Shown here: positions 7,968 to 14,921 of the stretch, piece by piece
How positions within the stretch are numbered: the first letter of the stretch is position 1
Layout: the number at the start of each line of letters is the position of its first letter
Assembly (NCBI GenBank): GCA_016219275.1
Contig: JACRBM010000085.1
Location: forward strand, 1-53,846
DNA: 53,846 bases
Direction: 5' to 3'
Source of the DNA: Chloroflexota bacterium
GTDB taxonomy: Bacteria > Chloroflexota > Anaerolineae > UBA4142
Program-made: the position numbers and the translations under genes
Notes under the pieces: generated by a model
What the model saw: the letters and a program-made list of their open reading frames with translations, nothing else
The model's database searches: none
What the model was told of the DNA's origin: nothing

Positions 7968-8508
7968 CCGCTACCGCCGTCGCGATTGACATGACCTCAC
8001 TAACCGTCCGCCAGTTTCGAGCTGTTACCGCTACGCCCAACGCCTTTTCAACTTTCGCGGCGAGTTTAGAACGTCCGATCCCATCAGGGGCGTAGAGATA
8101 GAACACTTGATTGATGAGCTTGAACTGCTCACTCTTTGTTTTGATCGTTTCAAGAGTTTCCAAATCCGGCTTGCGCGGAATGGAATCCAAGAAAAAGAGA
8201 TGCAACGATTTTGGTTCGTGCACGCCTTGGGGAAATGGGTTCCTTGCAATCGCCGCTTGCAGTTCTTTGATGCCAAGCAAGAGCACCTGGGGCGACAAGC
8301 CGCGCGCTTTTTCTATCGCGGCGCTGATTTTCCGCGACAGATCAGTGGCATTCGCCGGCGCGCTTTGAAAAACCACGTTGCCGCTTTGAATATAGGTCTT
8401 GACCTTTTTCAAACCCAGACCTTCAAGCACATCTACCAGGTCGCGCATCGGCAGGATGGTGTTGCCGCCAACGTTGACGCCTCTCAGCAACGCGATGAAT
8501 GTGTTCAT
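7957..8508 (-). CDS. DUF1697 family protein
   Basis: 183 aa. MNTFIALLRGVNVGGNTILP, YIQSGNVVFQS, PFPQGVHEPKSLHLFFLD and a C-terminal ARNWRTV are the hallmarks of DUF1697, a cytoplasmic family of about 180 aa with no known reaction. AAGGAAAAA precedes the ATG. It sits 12 bp after the truncated VOC gene upstream and overlaps the DHFR-like gene downstream. Confidence 0.93.
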   Translation of the reverse strand: MNTFIALLRGVNVGGNTILPMRDLVDVLEGLGLKKVKTYIQSGNVVFQSAPANATDLSRKISAAIEKARGLSPQVLLLGIKELQAAIARNPFPQGVHEPKSLHLFFLDSIPRKPDLETLETIKTKSEQFKLINQVFYLYAPDGIGRSKLAAKVEKALGVAVTARNWRTVSEVMSIATAVADDA

Positions 8509-8520
8509 TTTTTCCTTGCC

Positions 8521-8736
8521 TTACGCGCCGGCGAGCATCAACTGCCAGGACACGCCGAATTTGTCGTTGATCCACGCGTATTTTTTGCTGAATGGGTACG
8601 CGCCGAGCGGCATAAGGACCTGTCCATCCTGAGACAAAATGCTCTTGATCGCCGAATCCGCGAACAAAGAGACGTAAAAATTCATGGCTTGTTCGGCTTT
8701 GCCATCGAACATCAGAAAAGTTGTAATCTGTTTCAT
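8521..8736 (-). pseudogene. PhnB-like VOC gene with an internal in-frame deletion
   Basis: The remaining 71 codons read MKQITTFLMFDGKAEQAMNF, the usual PhnB-like N-terminus, then after SAIKSI pass straight to QDGQVLMPLGAYPFSKKYAW and FGVSWQL, the usual C-terminus. Intact relatives are about 125-160 aa; the central strands between are missing. The frame is kept, so a short protein could be made, but it lacks half the VOC fold. The ATG at 8736 is preferred over the TTG 30 bp upstream. Compare the intact paralogue at 2926-3414. Confidence 0.8.
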
Positions 8737-8777
8737 TTGATCGCTCTTTTTCAATACCTTCGCCAATTTATTCCTTC

Positions 8778-8844
8778 ATCCGCGAATCTTCGCTAATTTT
8801 GTTTTTTATTCGCGTGATTCGCGTGATTCGCGTGATTCGCGGAT
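8778..8844. repeat. Short tandem and inverted repeat in spacer
   Basis: ATTCGCGTG is repeated almost four times at 8808-8842. ATCCGCGAAT (8778-8787) and ATTCGCGGAT (8835-8844) form 10-bp outer arms. It lies between the truncated VOC gene and the second DUF1801 gene. A related wording (TCCGCG repeats) occurs inside the YfhO-type gene near 33690. Confidence 0.85.
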
Positions 8845-8875
8845 CAATTTATGCTTTTGGCGAAGATGTTGCTTT

Positions 8876-9235
8876 TTATTTTAGGTTTTCAGCAACTCTA
8901 AATTTAACGGTTTTGCTTATCAATTTCAGCGGCAATGGTTTGTCTATTGGAAAATTTAGTGAACTCTTTGCGCCTTCATATTGCGATATTTCTTTTTTGA
9001 ATGCTTTATTGCCGGCGGGTATCGGATACATTCCGATATGATTTTTCCAGGCGGAGAAATGTACCAAATGCCTGCCGTTCAGATCGAATGTGGGCATTTG
9101 ATAGGCAATTTTTTCTTCTGCGTCAGGAGCAGCGGCTTTTATGGTCGCCCGCAATTCTTCCAATATTTTTTGTATTTCTTCAGGAAAGGTTGCAATGTAT
9201 TCACCAATTGAATTAAAACCGACTTTGCTTTTCAT
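8876..9235 (-). CDS. DUF1801 domain protein (copy 2)
   Basis: 119 aa. The pattern IGEYIATFPEEIQKILEELR, then APDAEEKIAYQMPTF, LVHFSAWKNHIGMYP and GAKSSLNFPIDKPLP, is a typical DUF1801 member of the YdhG/iron-chaperone-like subgroup, different from copy 1. AAAAAAGGAGTACCA precedes the ATG. Base composition is more AT-rich than in neighbouring genes, which may indicate recent acquisition. The 61-bp spacer to the next gene shows no feature. Confidence 0.92.
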   Translation of the reverse strand: MKSKVGFNSIGEYIATFPEEIQKILEELRATIKAAAPDAEEKIAYQMPTFDLNGRHLVHFSAWKNHIGMYPIPAGNKAFKKEISQYEGAKSSLNFPIDKPLPLKLISKTVKFRVAENLK

Positions 9236-9296
9236 TGGTACTCCTTTTTTCTGTTGCTTTTTCAGCGCCTGATTGAACCCACTTGCATCTTTCCGT

Positions 9297-9899
9297 CTAT
9301 TTCAGAACACGGAATCTGAGATGTGTCACGCCTGTGCCTTCGACAACGCCGGTGTATTCCAGTTCGATTCGCTTGCTATCCAAGTTGTCGAACAGTCGAA
9401 TACCAGAGCCAAGCAGAACTGGCGCGAGATCAATCGCGATCTCATCAACAAGTCCCGCAAGCAAACACTGTTGCACGACTTTCGAGCCACCGATACTAAC
9501 GTTTTTGCCGTTGGCAACTTGCTTTGCCTGAGCCACGGCGCTTTCGACACCATCTGTAACAAACGTAAATGGTGATCCTTTTTTGCTCCATTTACTTGGC
9601 GGATTGTGGGTAACGATAAATATTGGCACACCTAAGGGTGGAATACCGCCCCACGCATCTGAGACATCAAAGTCCCGTCGTCCTGTAACGATCGCGCCGA
9701 TTGAGTCCCATTCTTTGCGGATCAGCGCCGCACTTGCCTTGGACACTTGAAACACCCTGGGCACACCCACGATAGGAAGATCAGTATCGCCAGCCATATA
9801 CCAGCCAAAAATTGGCGAAACATCATCGTCCGGAGCGGCAATAAAGCCATCCAAAGACATCGTTTGGGCAACAATAGTTTTAGCCATACTCATACTCAT
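9297..9899 (-). CDS. RibD C-terminal/dihydrofolate reductase-like protein (copy 3)
   Basis: 200 aa from the ATG at 9899, which has AAGGAGATCGGT upstream; codons further upstream have no site. KTIVAQTMSLDGFIAAPDDD, IVTGRRDFDVSDAWGG, VSIGGSKVVQQCLLAGLVDE and LAPVLLGSGIRLFD define the fold. It belongs to a different subgroup from copies 1 and 2 (longer insert before IGAIVTGRR). The ATG-AGT-ATG-AGT-ATG start offers three nested starts. Confidence 0.9.
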   Translation of the reverse strand: MSMSMAKTIVAQTMSLDGFIAAPDDDVSPIFGWYMAGDTDLPIVGVPRVFQVSKASAALIRKEWDSIGAIVTGRRDFDVSDAWGGIPPLGVPIFIVTHNPPSKWSKKGSPFTFVTDGVESAVAQAKQVANGKNVSIGGSKVVQQCLLAGLVDEIAIDLAPVLLGSGIRLFDNLDSKRIELEYTGVVEGTGVTHLRFRVLK

Positions 9900-9971
9900 A
9901 CCGATCTCCTTCCTGTATTTTGCCCCTGGGTTTCGATTCTGTCGGTTTATCGTGTCACAGGAAACAGCCAA

Positions 9972-10433
9972 CTACTTTTTAACCCTGGTCATAGTTGACT
10001 TATATCCGCCACCACCCGGATAATGCCAGGCGCCGGTGTTAGTGTTGCCGTCGTCGCTAAACGTACCCTTGAAATATGCCGGGGAACCCCTCTCGCCACC
10101 CCAAATCGTAAGGGCGTCGCCTTCTATTTCATACACGTAGTCGAAGGTGTTCCCCATGTTGTCATAGATGCGCGTTTTGATGTCCTCGCTTGGTTGCCCG
10201 TCAAATGGCTTTAGATGTCCAATGATCTCAATGCCCTTGACCTTGTGTCCCTCCAACTCAAGGTCAAAATGTTGTATCAGGAAAAAGCCGCCTTCCATCC
10301 ACTCATAGGTGACCGTTCCTTGTGCTCCGCCGGATATTTTCCACGTGCCGACTAATCTATCCAGACTTTTGAGATCGGGATTGGGTTTGGGTGGTTGTTG
10401 TTGAGATTGAGCGTTGATAGTGTTATCTGCCAT
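9972..10433 (-). CDS. DUF1579-like lipocalin-fold small protein
   Basis: 153 aa from the second ATG, at 10433, which best suits the AGGAGAA site; a start two codons earlier is possible. LKSLDRLVGTWKISGGAQGT, YEWMEGGFFLIQHFD, IGHLKPFDG and GTFSDDGNTNTGAWHYPGGG form a string of beta strands resembling DUF1579/nitrobindin-like barrels. The first 25 residues are Gln/Pro-rich. Ligand unknown. It is 18 bp after the SDR gene. Confidence 0.75.
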   Translation of the reverse strand: MADNTINAQSQQQPPKPNPDLKSLDRLVGTWKISGGAQGTVTYEWMEGGFFLIQHFDLELEGHKVKGIEIIGHLKPFDGQPSEDIKTRIYDNMGNTFDYVYEIEGDALTIWGGERGSPAYFKGTFSDDGNTNTGAWHYPGGGGYKSTMTRVKK

Positions 10434-10451
10434 AGTCATTTCTCCTGACAA

Positions 10452-11201
10452 CTAATCCATCAGCGCGCCGCAGGAGATGTTCACTTCTGTGGCGGTCATG
10501 GTGCGAGCGTGATCTGAGGCGACGAAGGTCGCCACGTTGCCCACATCATCCAGGGTTGCTGCTCGGTTCAGCAAGGTGGCTTTCTGAATCGCAGTGGTGA
10601 TCTCGTTCTTTCCGGCGAAGGTATCAGGGATGGACTCGGGCACGCCTCCCGTTTTCAGCGTGACGACGCGGATGCCGTGCCGTCCCAGTTCGCATGCCCA
10701 TTGCCGGCGCAGACCCTCGATGGCGTCGAGAGCGACTTTGAAACCACCCAGCCCAGGGAGAGTTTGCGCGCCGTTTCCGCCGAACGCCAGGATCACTCCC
10801 GACCCGCGCTTGACCATGTGTCGGGCGGCTGCCCTGGTAGTCAGGAAATGCGTCCGCATTGCGTTCGTGATCGGTTGCAAGAAATCCTCAACCGCTATCT
10901 CGGTCAGCAGCTCCTGGATGTCTCCGTACGAGATGAGGTTGAATGAGATATCAATGCGCCCGGCTTGCTCGACCAGCGCATCAACATACTCGTCAACTGT
11001 CCGCTCGTCGAGGGCATCAACGACAGCGGTATCCGCTACTCCGCCAATCGAGCGGATCTCGTCGGCAACCTTGTCGAGCTTTGCCTTGGTGCGACCGGCG
11101 AGGAAGACCCTGGCACCCTCGCGGGCAAAGGCGCGTGCCACTGCACCGCCAATCGGACCACCCGCGCCGTAGATCAAGGCAACCTTGTTCTCGAGCAACA
11201 T
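10452..11201 (-). CDS. SDR-family protein lacking the catalytic tyrosine
   Basis: 249 aa from the ATG at 11201 (AGGAAAACGAAC upstream). The Rossmann nucleotide site YGAGGPIGGAVA and the NADP-type basic AGRTKAKLD are intact. In place of the usual Ser...Tyr-x3-Lys, the sequence reads ILAFGGNGAQTLPGLGGFKV: the Lys is present but the residue four before it is Leu, and no Ser is at the normal place. It can probably bind NAD(P) but may not be a normal oxidoreductase. The C-terminus (ATLDDVGNVATFVASDHA, then INISCG-like VNISCGALMD) is a normal SDR ending. Confidence 0.88.
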   Translation of the reverse strand: MLLENKVALIYGAGGPIGGAVARAFAREGARVFLAGRTKAKLDKVADEIRSIGGVADTAVVDALDERTVDEYVDALVEQAGRIDISFNLISYGDIQELLTEIAVEDFLQPITNAMRTHFLTTRAAARHMVKRGSGVILAFGGNGAQTLPGLGGFKVALDAIEGLRRQWACELGRHGIRVVTLKTGGVPESIPDTFAGKNEITTAIQKATLLNRAATLDDVGNVATFVASDHARTMTATEVNISCGALMD

Positions 11202-11211
11202 GTTCGTTTTC

Positions 11212-11715
11212 CTATGTCCTGGCAAAGATTGCCGCCATCTTGTCGAGGCACTGCTCCATACCCATTTTGGACAGTTCCATCATTTGCCCCACCGTCCAGT
11301 CATATTCCGTAACAGTCAATTCCGTCTTGCCGTTACCCAGGTCTTTGAAGGTTGCCAGGTTACGCAAATCCTGTGGAAAGTCCGGCGGCATGCCTGTCGA
11401 GACAGGATCAATCTTGTTGCCGTCTTTATCAGCCAAGTTGTGGATGTACTCGATCCGCCGCATCGGCACAATTTTCCGCTATTGCCAAGTGCTGTATTGA
11501 TCGCCGAATTGTGGCGAACTCATGCAGACAAGCGATGTTCCGCCTTCGCGAAAATCAATCTTGGCTATCGGGCAAGTAAAGATGTCTGGTCCCCACCACT
11601 GCATCACGTACTCCGGGTCGGTCCATGCTTTCCAAACCAGTTCGACTGGCGCGTCGAAGACGCGGGTAATGATGAGATCCTTTTTCTTTACGCTTTGGGT
11701 TGACTGGGCTGACAT
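11212..11715 (-). pseudogene. SRPBCC (AHSA1-type) gene interrupted by an amber codon
   Basis: One continuous frame of 167 codons with TAG at codon 79 (11479-11481). Before it lie VFDAPVELVWKAWTDPEYVM and MQWWGPDIFTCPIAKIDFRE, the N-terminal half of an AHSA1/START-like protein. After it the frame continues RKIVPMRRIEYIHNLADKDG and ends DKMAAIFART, the family C-terminus. Relatives usually have an aromatic residue (Tyr) at this place, so a single change TAC or TAT to TAG explains it. Restart at the Met at 11469 would give only half the fold. Sequencing error or suppression cannot be excluded. Confidence 0.85.
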
Positions 11716-11745
11716 TTATTTTTCCTTTCTTGTAACAAGCGTGGT

Positions 11746-11796
11746 GTAGGAGCGAGACATTTTCCGCGCAAGCATGCGAAAAATGTCTCGCCCTAC
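11746..11796. repeat. Palindromic element at a gene 3' end (GTAGGGCGAGACATTTTTCG type)
   Basis: GTAGGAGCGAGACATTTTCC (from 11746) pairs with the minus-strand-sense arm GTAGGGCGAGACATTTTTCG (from 11796), leaving about 10 unpaired bases. On the coding strand of the upstream FAD-oxidase gene the element begins GTAGGG, and its first TAG is that gene's stop codon. It may act as terminator or 3'-end stabiliser. Confidence 0.88.
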
Positions 11797-13214
11797 TTGA
11801 TCGCCGGCGGAATGTTCTGGTTGAGCCGGAAAAAGTTGGTCGGGTCGTAGCGACGCTTGATCGCCGCCAGCCGATCCCAGGTTGTCCCCGGGTATGCCAC
11901 GCGGATACGCGCCTCGCCCTCGTCGCCAAGAAAGTTGACGTATGCGCCGCCTTCATCCTGTCGCAGTGTCGTCGCAAACTCGCTGACCCAGGATTCATGC
12001 GTGGCTTGGTCGTCGGATCGTTCGTAAAGCGCGGCGACATTCACCAAGATTCTTGACTTGCGGTGAGCGAACGCAGTAGCATCATTAGGCACGCGCGCCA
12101 TCGCTCCACCGAGTACGCGAATCTGCGCCACGCGCATCGACGCGGTCGAACTCTGGAGGTGATCGAGGATCGTCTCAGCCACAGAACGATTGACGGTGTT
12201 GACGAACATCGTGCGATTCGCCGCGACGGGGTGATAGTTCGGGTCGTCCGGCGGATAAATCTCCGGGTAGCGCATCTGCCGCACCATGTCAACGATCGGT
12301 GTAGCGAGCGCCTTGAAAGGTGCGATGGCGCGCTCGCCGGCTTGTCCGCCGCCAGCGTGGACCATGAGCGCCATGATGACAAGTTTTCCGTGGTGCTCGG
12401 TCGGCACGAACGGCATCGGTGGCGCGGGCATAATATTCGCGATGGTTGAAAGCTCATCCGGCGCGGCTTCCGCCTCGGCGATGAACGAGGCGATGACGTC
12501 GGGCGTCGCGGGCAGGAGCAGCATCCCGCCCACGATTGTATCGAGTTCGTGCAACCGAAACTGGAAACGTGTCGCGACGCCAAAGTTGCCGCCGCCGCCG
12601 CGAATCGCCCAAAAGAGGTCTGGATGCGTTTCGGCGTCTACACAGAGGAGCTGACCATCCGCGGTCACAAGCTCGGCAGCCAGCAGGTCGTCAATCGTGA
12701 GTCCATATTTGCGGACGAGGTAGCCAATACCGCCCCCAAGCGTAAGCCCTCCGATACCGACCGAGCCAGTGTCGCCGAACCCGGTCGCCAAACCATAGGC
12801 ATTCGCTTTGGTCGTGTATTCGCCGGCAGTCAATCCCGTCTCAGCCCACGCGGTGCATTGTTCGCGATTGATGTCCAGCGCCCGCATGTCCGAGAGATCG
12901 AGCACGATCCCGCCATCTGTGGTGCCATGCCCAGCGCCGCTGTGACCGCCGCTGCGAACCGCCAGTTCGAGTCCGCTCTCACGCGCGAATGAAATGACGC
13001 GTGAAACATCCGTCGCGTTCGCGACCCGGACAATGACCGCGGGTCGGCGGTCTATCCCGCCCATGAATACAGCGCGCGCCTGGTCGTAATTCGTGTCGTC
13101 CGGCGCGATCACTCGACTCGTGAGGACGGCGCGTAGTTGTGGGATCGAGATGGTGGGATTGGTCTCTGCCGATATTGAACGATTCTTTTTCGTCAAGCTA
13201 TTTCTCCCTTTCAT
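11793..13214 (-). CDS. FAD-linked oxidase, berberine-bridge (BBE) type
   Basis: 473 aa. The FAD-binding domain has AVRSGGHSGAGHGTTDGG, where the His of GGHS is the usual covalent flavin attachment site, and TGSVGIGGLTLGGGIGYLVR. The second cysteine attachment seen in plant BBE proteins is absent. The BBE C-terminal motif YDPTNFFRLNQNIPP is intact. Such enzymes oxidise sugars, alkaloid-like or phenolic alcohols with O2. A TTG at 13196 has a better site (AAGGGAGAAATAGC) than the ATG at 13214 and may be the true start. The stop TAG is the first triplet of the palindromic element at 11746-11796. Confidence 0.93.
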   Translation of the reverse strand: MKGRNSLTKKNRSISAETNPTISIPQLRAVLTSRVIAPDDTNYDQARAVFMGGIDRRPAVIVRVANATDVSRVISFARESGLELAVRSGGHSGAGHGTTDGGIVLDLSDMRALDINREQCTAWAETGLTAGEYTTKANAYGLATGFGDTGSVGIGGLTLGGGIGYLVRKYGLTIDDLLAAELVTADGQLLCVDAETHPDLFWAIRGGGGNFGVATRFQFRLHELDTIVGGMLLLPATPDVIASFIAEAEAAPDELSTIANIMPAPPMPFVPTEHHGKLVIMALMVHAGGGQAGERAIAPFKALATPIVDMVRQMRYPEIYPPDDPNYHPVAANRTMFVNTVNRSVAETILDHLQSSTASMRVAQIRVLGGAMARVPNDATAFAHRKSRILVNVAALYERSDDQATHESWVSEFATTLRQDEGGAYVNFLGDEGEARIRVAYPGTTWDRLAAIKRRYDPTNFFRLNQNIPPAIK

Positions 13215-13289
13215 AGGTACCGATCGTGTTTCTCAGTTTTCAACGACGTTGACAGATTGGATGTAACCCTTCCCATCAGGGTCTCCAGC

Positions 13290-13340
13290 TTATTTTTCGG
13301 CTGGCTGATAGGTAAGGATGACAACAACTATTTTTTTCAT
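13290..13340 (-). pseudogene. 16-codon remnant of a DHFR-like gene
   Basis: AGGAGAACAAA precedes an ATG at 13340, and the frame reads MKKIVVVILTYQPAEK then TAA. The first residues match the start of RibD-C/DHFR-like proteins (MRKVVA in copy 1) and the rest matches their last strand (VMLLTYEPLKK in copy 1). Everything between is missing. I read it as an internal deletion that kept the ribosome binding site, start and stop. The match is short, so this is inference from the three nearby paralogues. Confidence 0.6.
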
Positions 13341-13362
13341 TTTGTTCTCCTCGCGCAAATGA

Positions 13363-13497
13363 TCACTTGAACGCGTACTCGAAACTGATGGGGAATGGTC
13401 CCTGCCCGGAGATTTCAAATTCTCCGCGGCTACGCAACCCTTGCAGATCACCCGTCCCGGAACCTGGCACGACGAACCAACGATCCTTTACAACAAA
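13363..13497 (-). pseudogene. 3' fragment of a DUF3224-like gene
   Basis: The frame ending at TGA 13363-13365 reads KDRWFVVPGSGTGDLQGLRS then GEFEISGQGPFPISFEYAFK, the C-terminal part of DUF3224 proteins (small beta-barrel, about 130 aa). No start codon or N-terminal half is present; upstream the frame enters the hairpin repeat at 13500-13548. The repeat therefore marks the breakpoint. The ribosome binding site of the DHFR-like remnant follows its stop by about 13 bp. Confidence 0.65.
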
Positions 13498-13499
13498 GT

Positions 13500-13548
13500 C
13501 ACGAAGGAACACAAAGAAAACCCTGGGCGGTTCTCTGTGTCCTTCGTG
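13500..13548. repeat. Hairpin repeat at a gene breakpoint
   Basis: CACGAAGGAACACAAAGAAA (from 13500) pairs with the arm ending CTGTGTCCTTCGTG (13535-13548), with a small CCTGGGC loop. It separates the VOC gene from the DUF3224 fragment. Confidence 0.85.
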
Positions 13549-13587
13549 GACATTCTCATTCGACCACTAGCACATTAACGGCGAGCG

Positions 13588-13980
13588 TTAGGCAGCCGGT
13601 GGTCCAGACAGAATCAAATGATTGCCTTCCGAATCCGCGATGATCGCATAGGTGCCCCAGGGTTGCTGGTCGGGTTCCTGGACGAACGAAACACCTTTGG
13701 CTTTCAACTCGGCATGGAGTTTTTTCATGTTGGTAACACCGAAGGTGAGCGCCTGGGATTTGCCGACGACCTGTTTGTAGTGTTCCCAGTTTTGATCGGG
13801 CAGATAAAGGATGACCTCGGTTGCCGCGCCCTTGGGCGCAACCGCGACCCAACGCGCAGTCGCGCCGGGATAAAGCGGGGCGTCTTTGCGTAGTTCAAAT
13901 CCGAGCACCTTGGTGTAAAACTCTTTTGCGCGATCCTGGTCGTTCACGAAAACAGAGACGGTGCTAACTCGGTCAATCAT
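13588..13980 (-). CDS. Glyoxalase/VOC family protein behind a LexA-box promoter
   Basis: 130 aa from the ATG at 13980 (GGAAGGAAAAAATAAC upstream). IDRVSTVSVFVNDQDRAKEF, YTKVLGFELRKDAPL, FGVTNMKKLHAELKAKGVSF and GTYAIIADSEGNHLIL are the two halves of a glyoxalase/bleomycin-resistance-type VOC domain. It is the first gene after the promoter at 14023-14072, so it and possibly the genes down to 2926 would be DNA-damage inducible. The stop TAA lies in GCCTAACGC, which resembles the R-box end of an attC site, but I find no partner arm. Confidence 0.92.
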   Translation of the reverse strand: MIDRVSTVSVFVNDQDRAKEFYTKVLGFELRKDAPLYPGATARWVAVAPKGAATEVILYLPDQNWEHYKQVVGKSQALTFGVTNMKKLHAELKAKGVSFVQEPDQQPWGTYAIIADSEGNHLILSGPPAA

Positions 13981-14022
13981 GTTATTTTTTCCTTCCGCGG
14001 ATTGGCGTTTGTCGAACAAATA

Positions 14023-14072
14023 GAACGCCTGTTCGGATTTGAATTATAAATCCAAACAGGCGTTCCTGTCAA
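14023..14072 (-). promoter_or_regulatory. SOS-type promoter with two LexA boxes, before the VOC gene
   Basis: Minus strand: TTGACA (14072-14067), 18-bp spacer, TATAAT (14048-14043). GAAC-GCCT-GTTT (14054-14065, one mismatch) fills the spacer. A perfect GAAC-AGGC-GTTC (14023-14034) lies at the expected transcript start. The box order and placement match the promoter at 2640-2688. Confidence 0.88.
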
Positions 14073-14109
14073 TAGAAATTGAATTAAAGTTTTTCGCGCG
14101 CGGTTTTGG

Positions 14110-14766
14110 CTACGCGGGCACGCGTTGCAACTGCCGCACGACGAGCACGACCTTGCCTTGTACCTGCACGTTATCCGCGCGCGCGTAAAATGCTTTCATC
14201 GTCGGGTTCATTGGTTGCAAGCGAATGCGCGCTTTTTCGCGATAGATACGTTTCAGCGTCGTCTCTTTTTCTTCTTTGAGCCACACCGCGCACATATCGC
14301 CGTTCTGCGCCGTCTCGACTTTTTTCATCACGACAATATCGCCGTCGTTGATGAGCGCGTCAATCATCGAGGTGCCTTTGACCTGCAACGCGAACAGTCC
14401 CTCCTGATCTTGAATCAGATCACGCGTGAGCGTGATGACTTCGCCCTCATAAGGCGAAAAGGCAGTCTCGGGCACCGGCATCGGATGACCGGCGGCGATC
14501 TTGCCGAGCAGCGGAATCTGCACAAAGTTCGCCGCATCGGCGATGGTTTTCGCGCCGGGGATGACGACGCGCAAACCACGCGAGACTTCTTTCTCGCGCT
14601 GAATAAAACCCTCGCGTTGAAGGATGTTGAGATTATAGTTCACGACCGAGGTGGACGAGATGCCAACCTGCGTGCCGATTTCGCGGATCGTCGGCGGGCG
14701 TCCTTTTTCGCGCGAGAATTTCGTGATGAACTCGAACATACGTTGTTGTCGTTCCGAGAGAGCCAT
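14110..14766 (-). CDS. lexA: LexA repressor, S24 autoprotease
   Basis: 218 aa from the ATG at 14766, which has CAGGAGGTAACC upstream; an ATG at 14814 lies in the promoter and is rejected. The N-terminal winged helix (QQRMFEFITKFSREKGRPPT, IGTQVGISSTSVVNYNLNIL) binds SOS boxes. The C-terminal S24 domain has the Ala92-Gly93 cleavage site (KIAAGHP), the nucleophile Ser133 (KGTSMIDALI) and the general base Lys172 (TTLKRI). RecA-stimulated self-cleavage derepresses the regulon. Its own promoter carries a GAAC-N4-GTTC box, and the same box precedes two other operons in this window. Confidence 0.97.
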   Translation of the reverse strand: MALSERQQRMFEFITKFSREKGRPPTIREIGTQVGISSTSVVNYNLNILQREGFIQREKEVSRGLRVVIPGAKTIADAANFVQIPLLGKIAAGHPMPVPETAFSPYEGEVITLTRDLIQDQEGLFALQVKGTSMIDALINDGDIVVMKKVETAQNGDMCAVWLKEEKETTLKRIYREKARIRLQPMNPTMKAFYARADNVQVQGKVVLVVRQLQRVPA

Positions 14767-14812
14767 GGTTACCTCCTGCTGGCGCACGGAGCGCGGTGGA
14801 ACATTTGTCCGC

Positions 14813-14842
14813 ATTATACCACGAACGCTTGTTCTGTGTCAA
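14813..14842 (-). promoter_or_regulatory. lexA promoter with LexA box
   Basis: Minus strand: TTGACA (14842-14837), 18-bp spacer, TATAAT (14818-14813). The spacer contains GAAC-AAGC-GTTC (14823-14834), a box that would block polymerase, giving the usual autoregulation of lexA. A TAAAAT hexamer at 14877-14882 on the plus strand is a possible -10 for the divergent HAD gene. Confidence 0.92.
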
Positions 14843-14921
14843 GCACAAGTTTGAAAATCGAAATTCGCTTTCGTGGTAAAATAGCCGCATCAAATTGAAG
14901 AAAGGTTCTGACAGCACAGCT

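Noticed and set aside
10594-11172. Long plus-strand frame antisense to the SDR gene
   Set aside because: Ser/Arg-rich shadow product with no motif; the SDR frame is convincing.
2926-13980. The accessory-enzyme block as an integron cassette array
   Set aside because: Genes overlap or lie within about 20 bp with no folded attC pairs between them. Only isolated box-like words (GCCTAAC at 13581-13587, GCTAACGCC near 4030) were seen, without partner arms.
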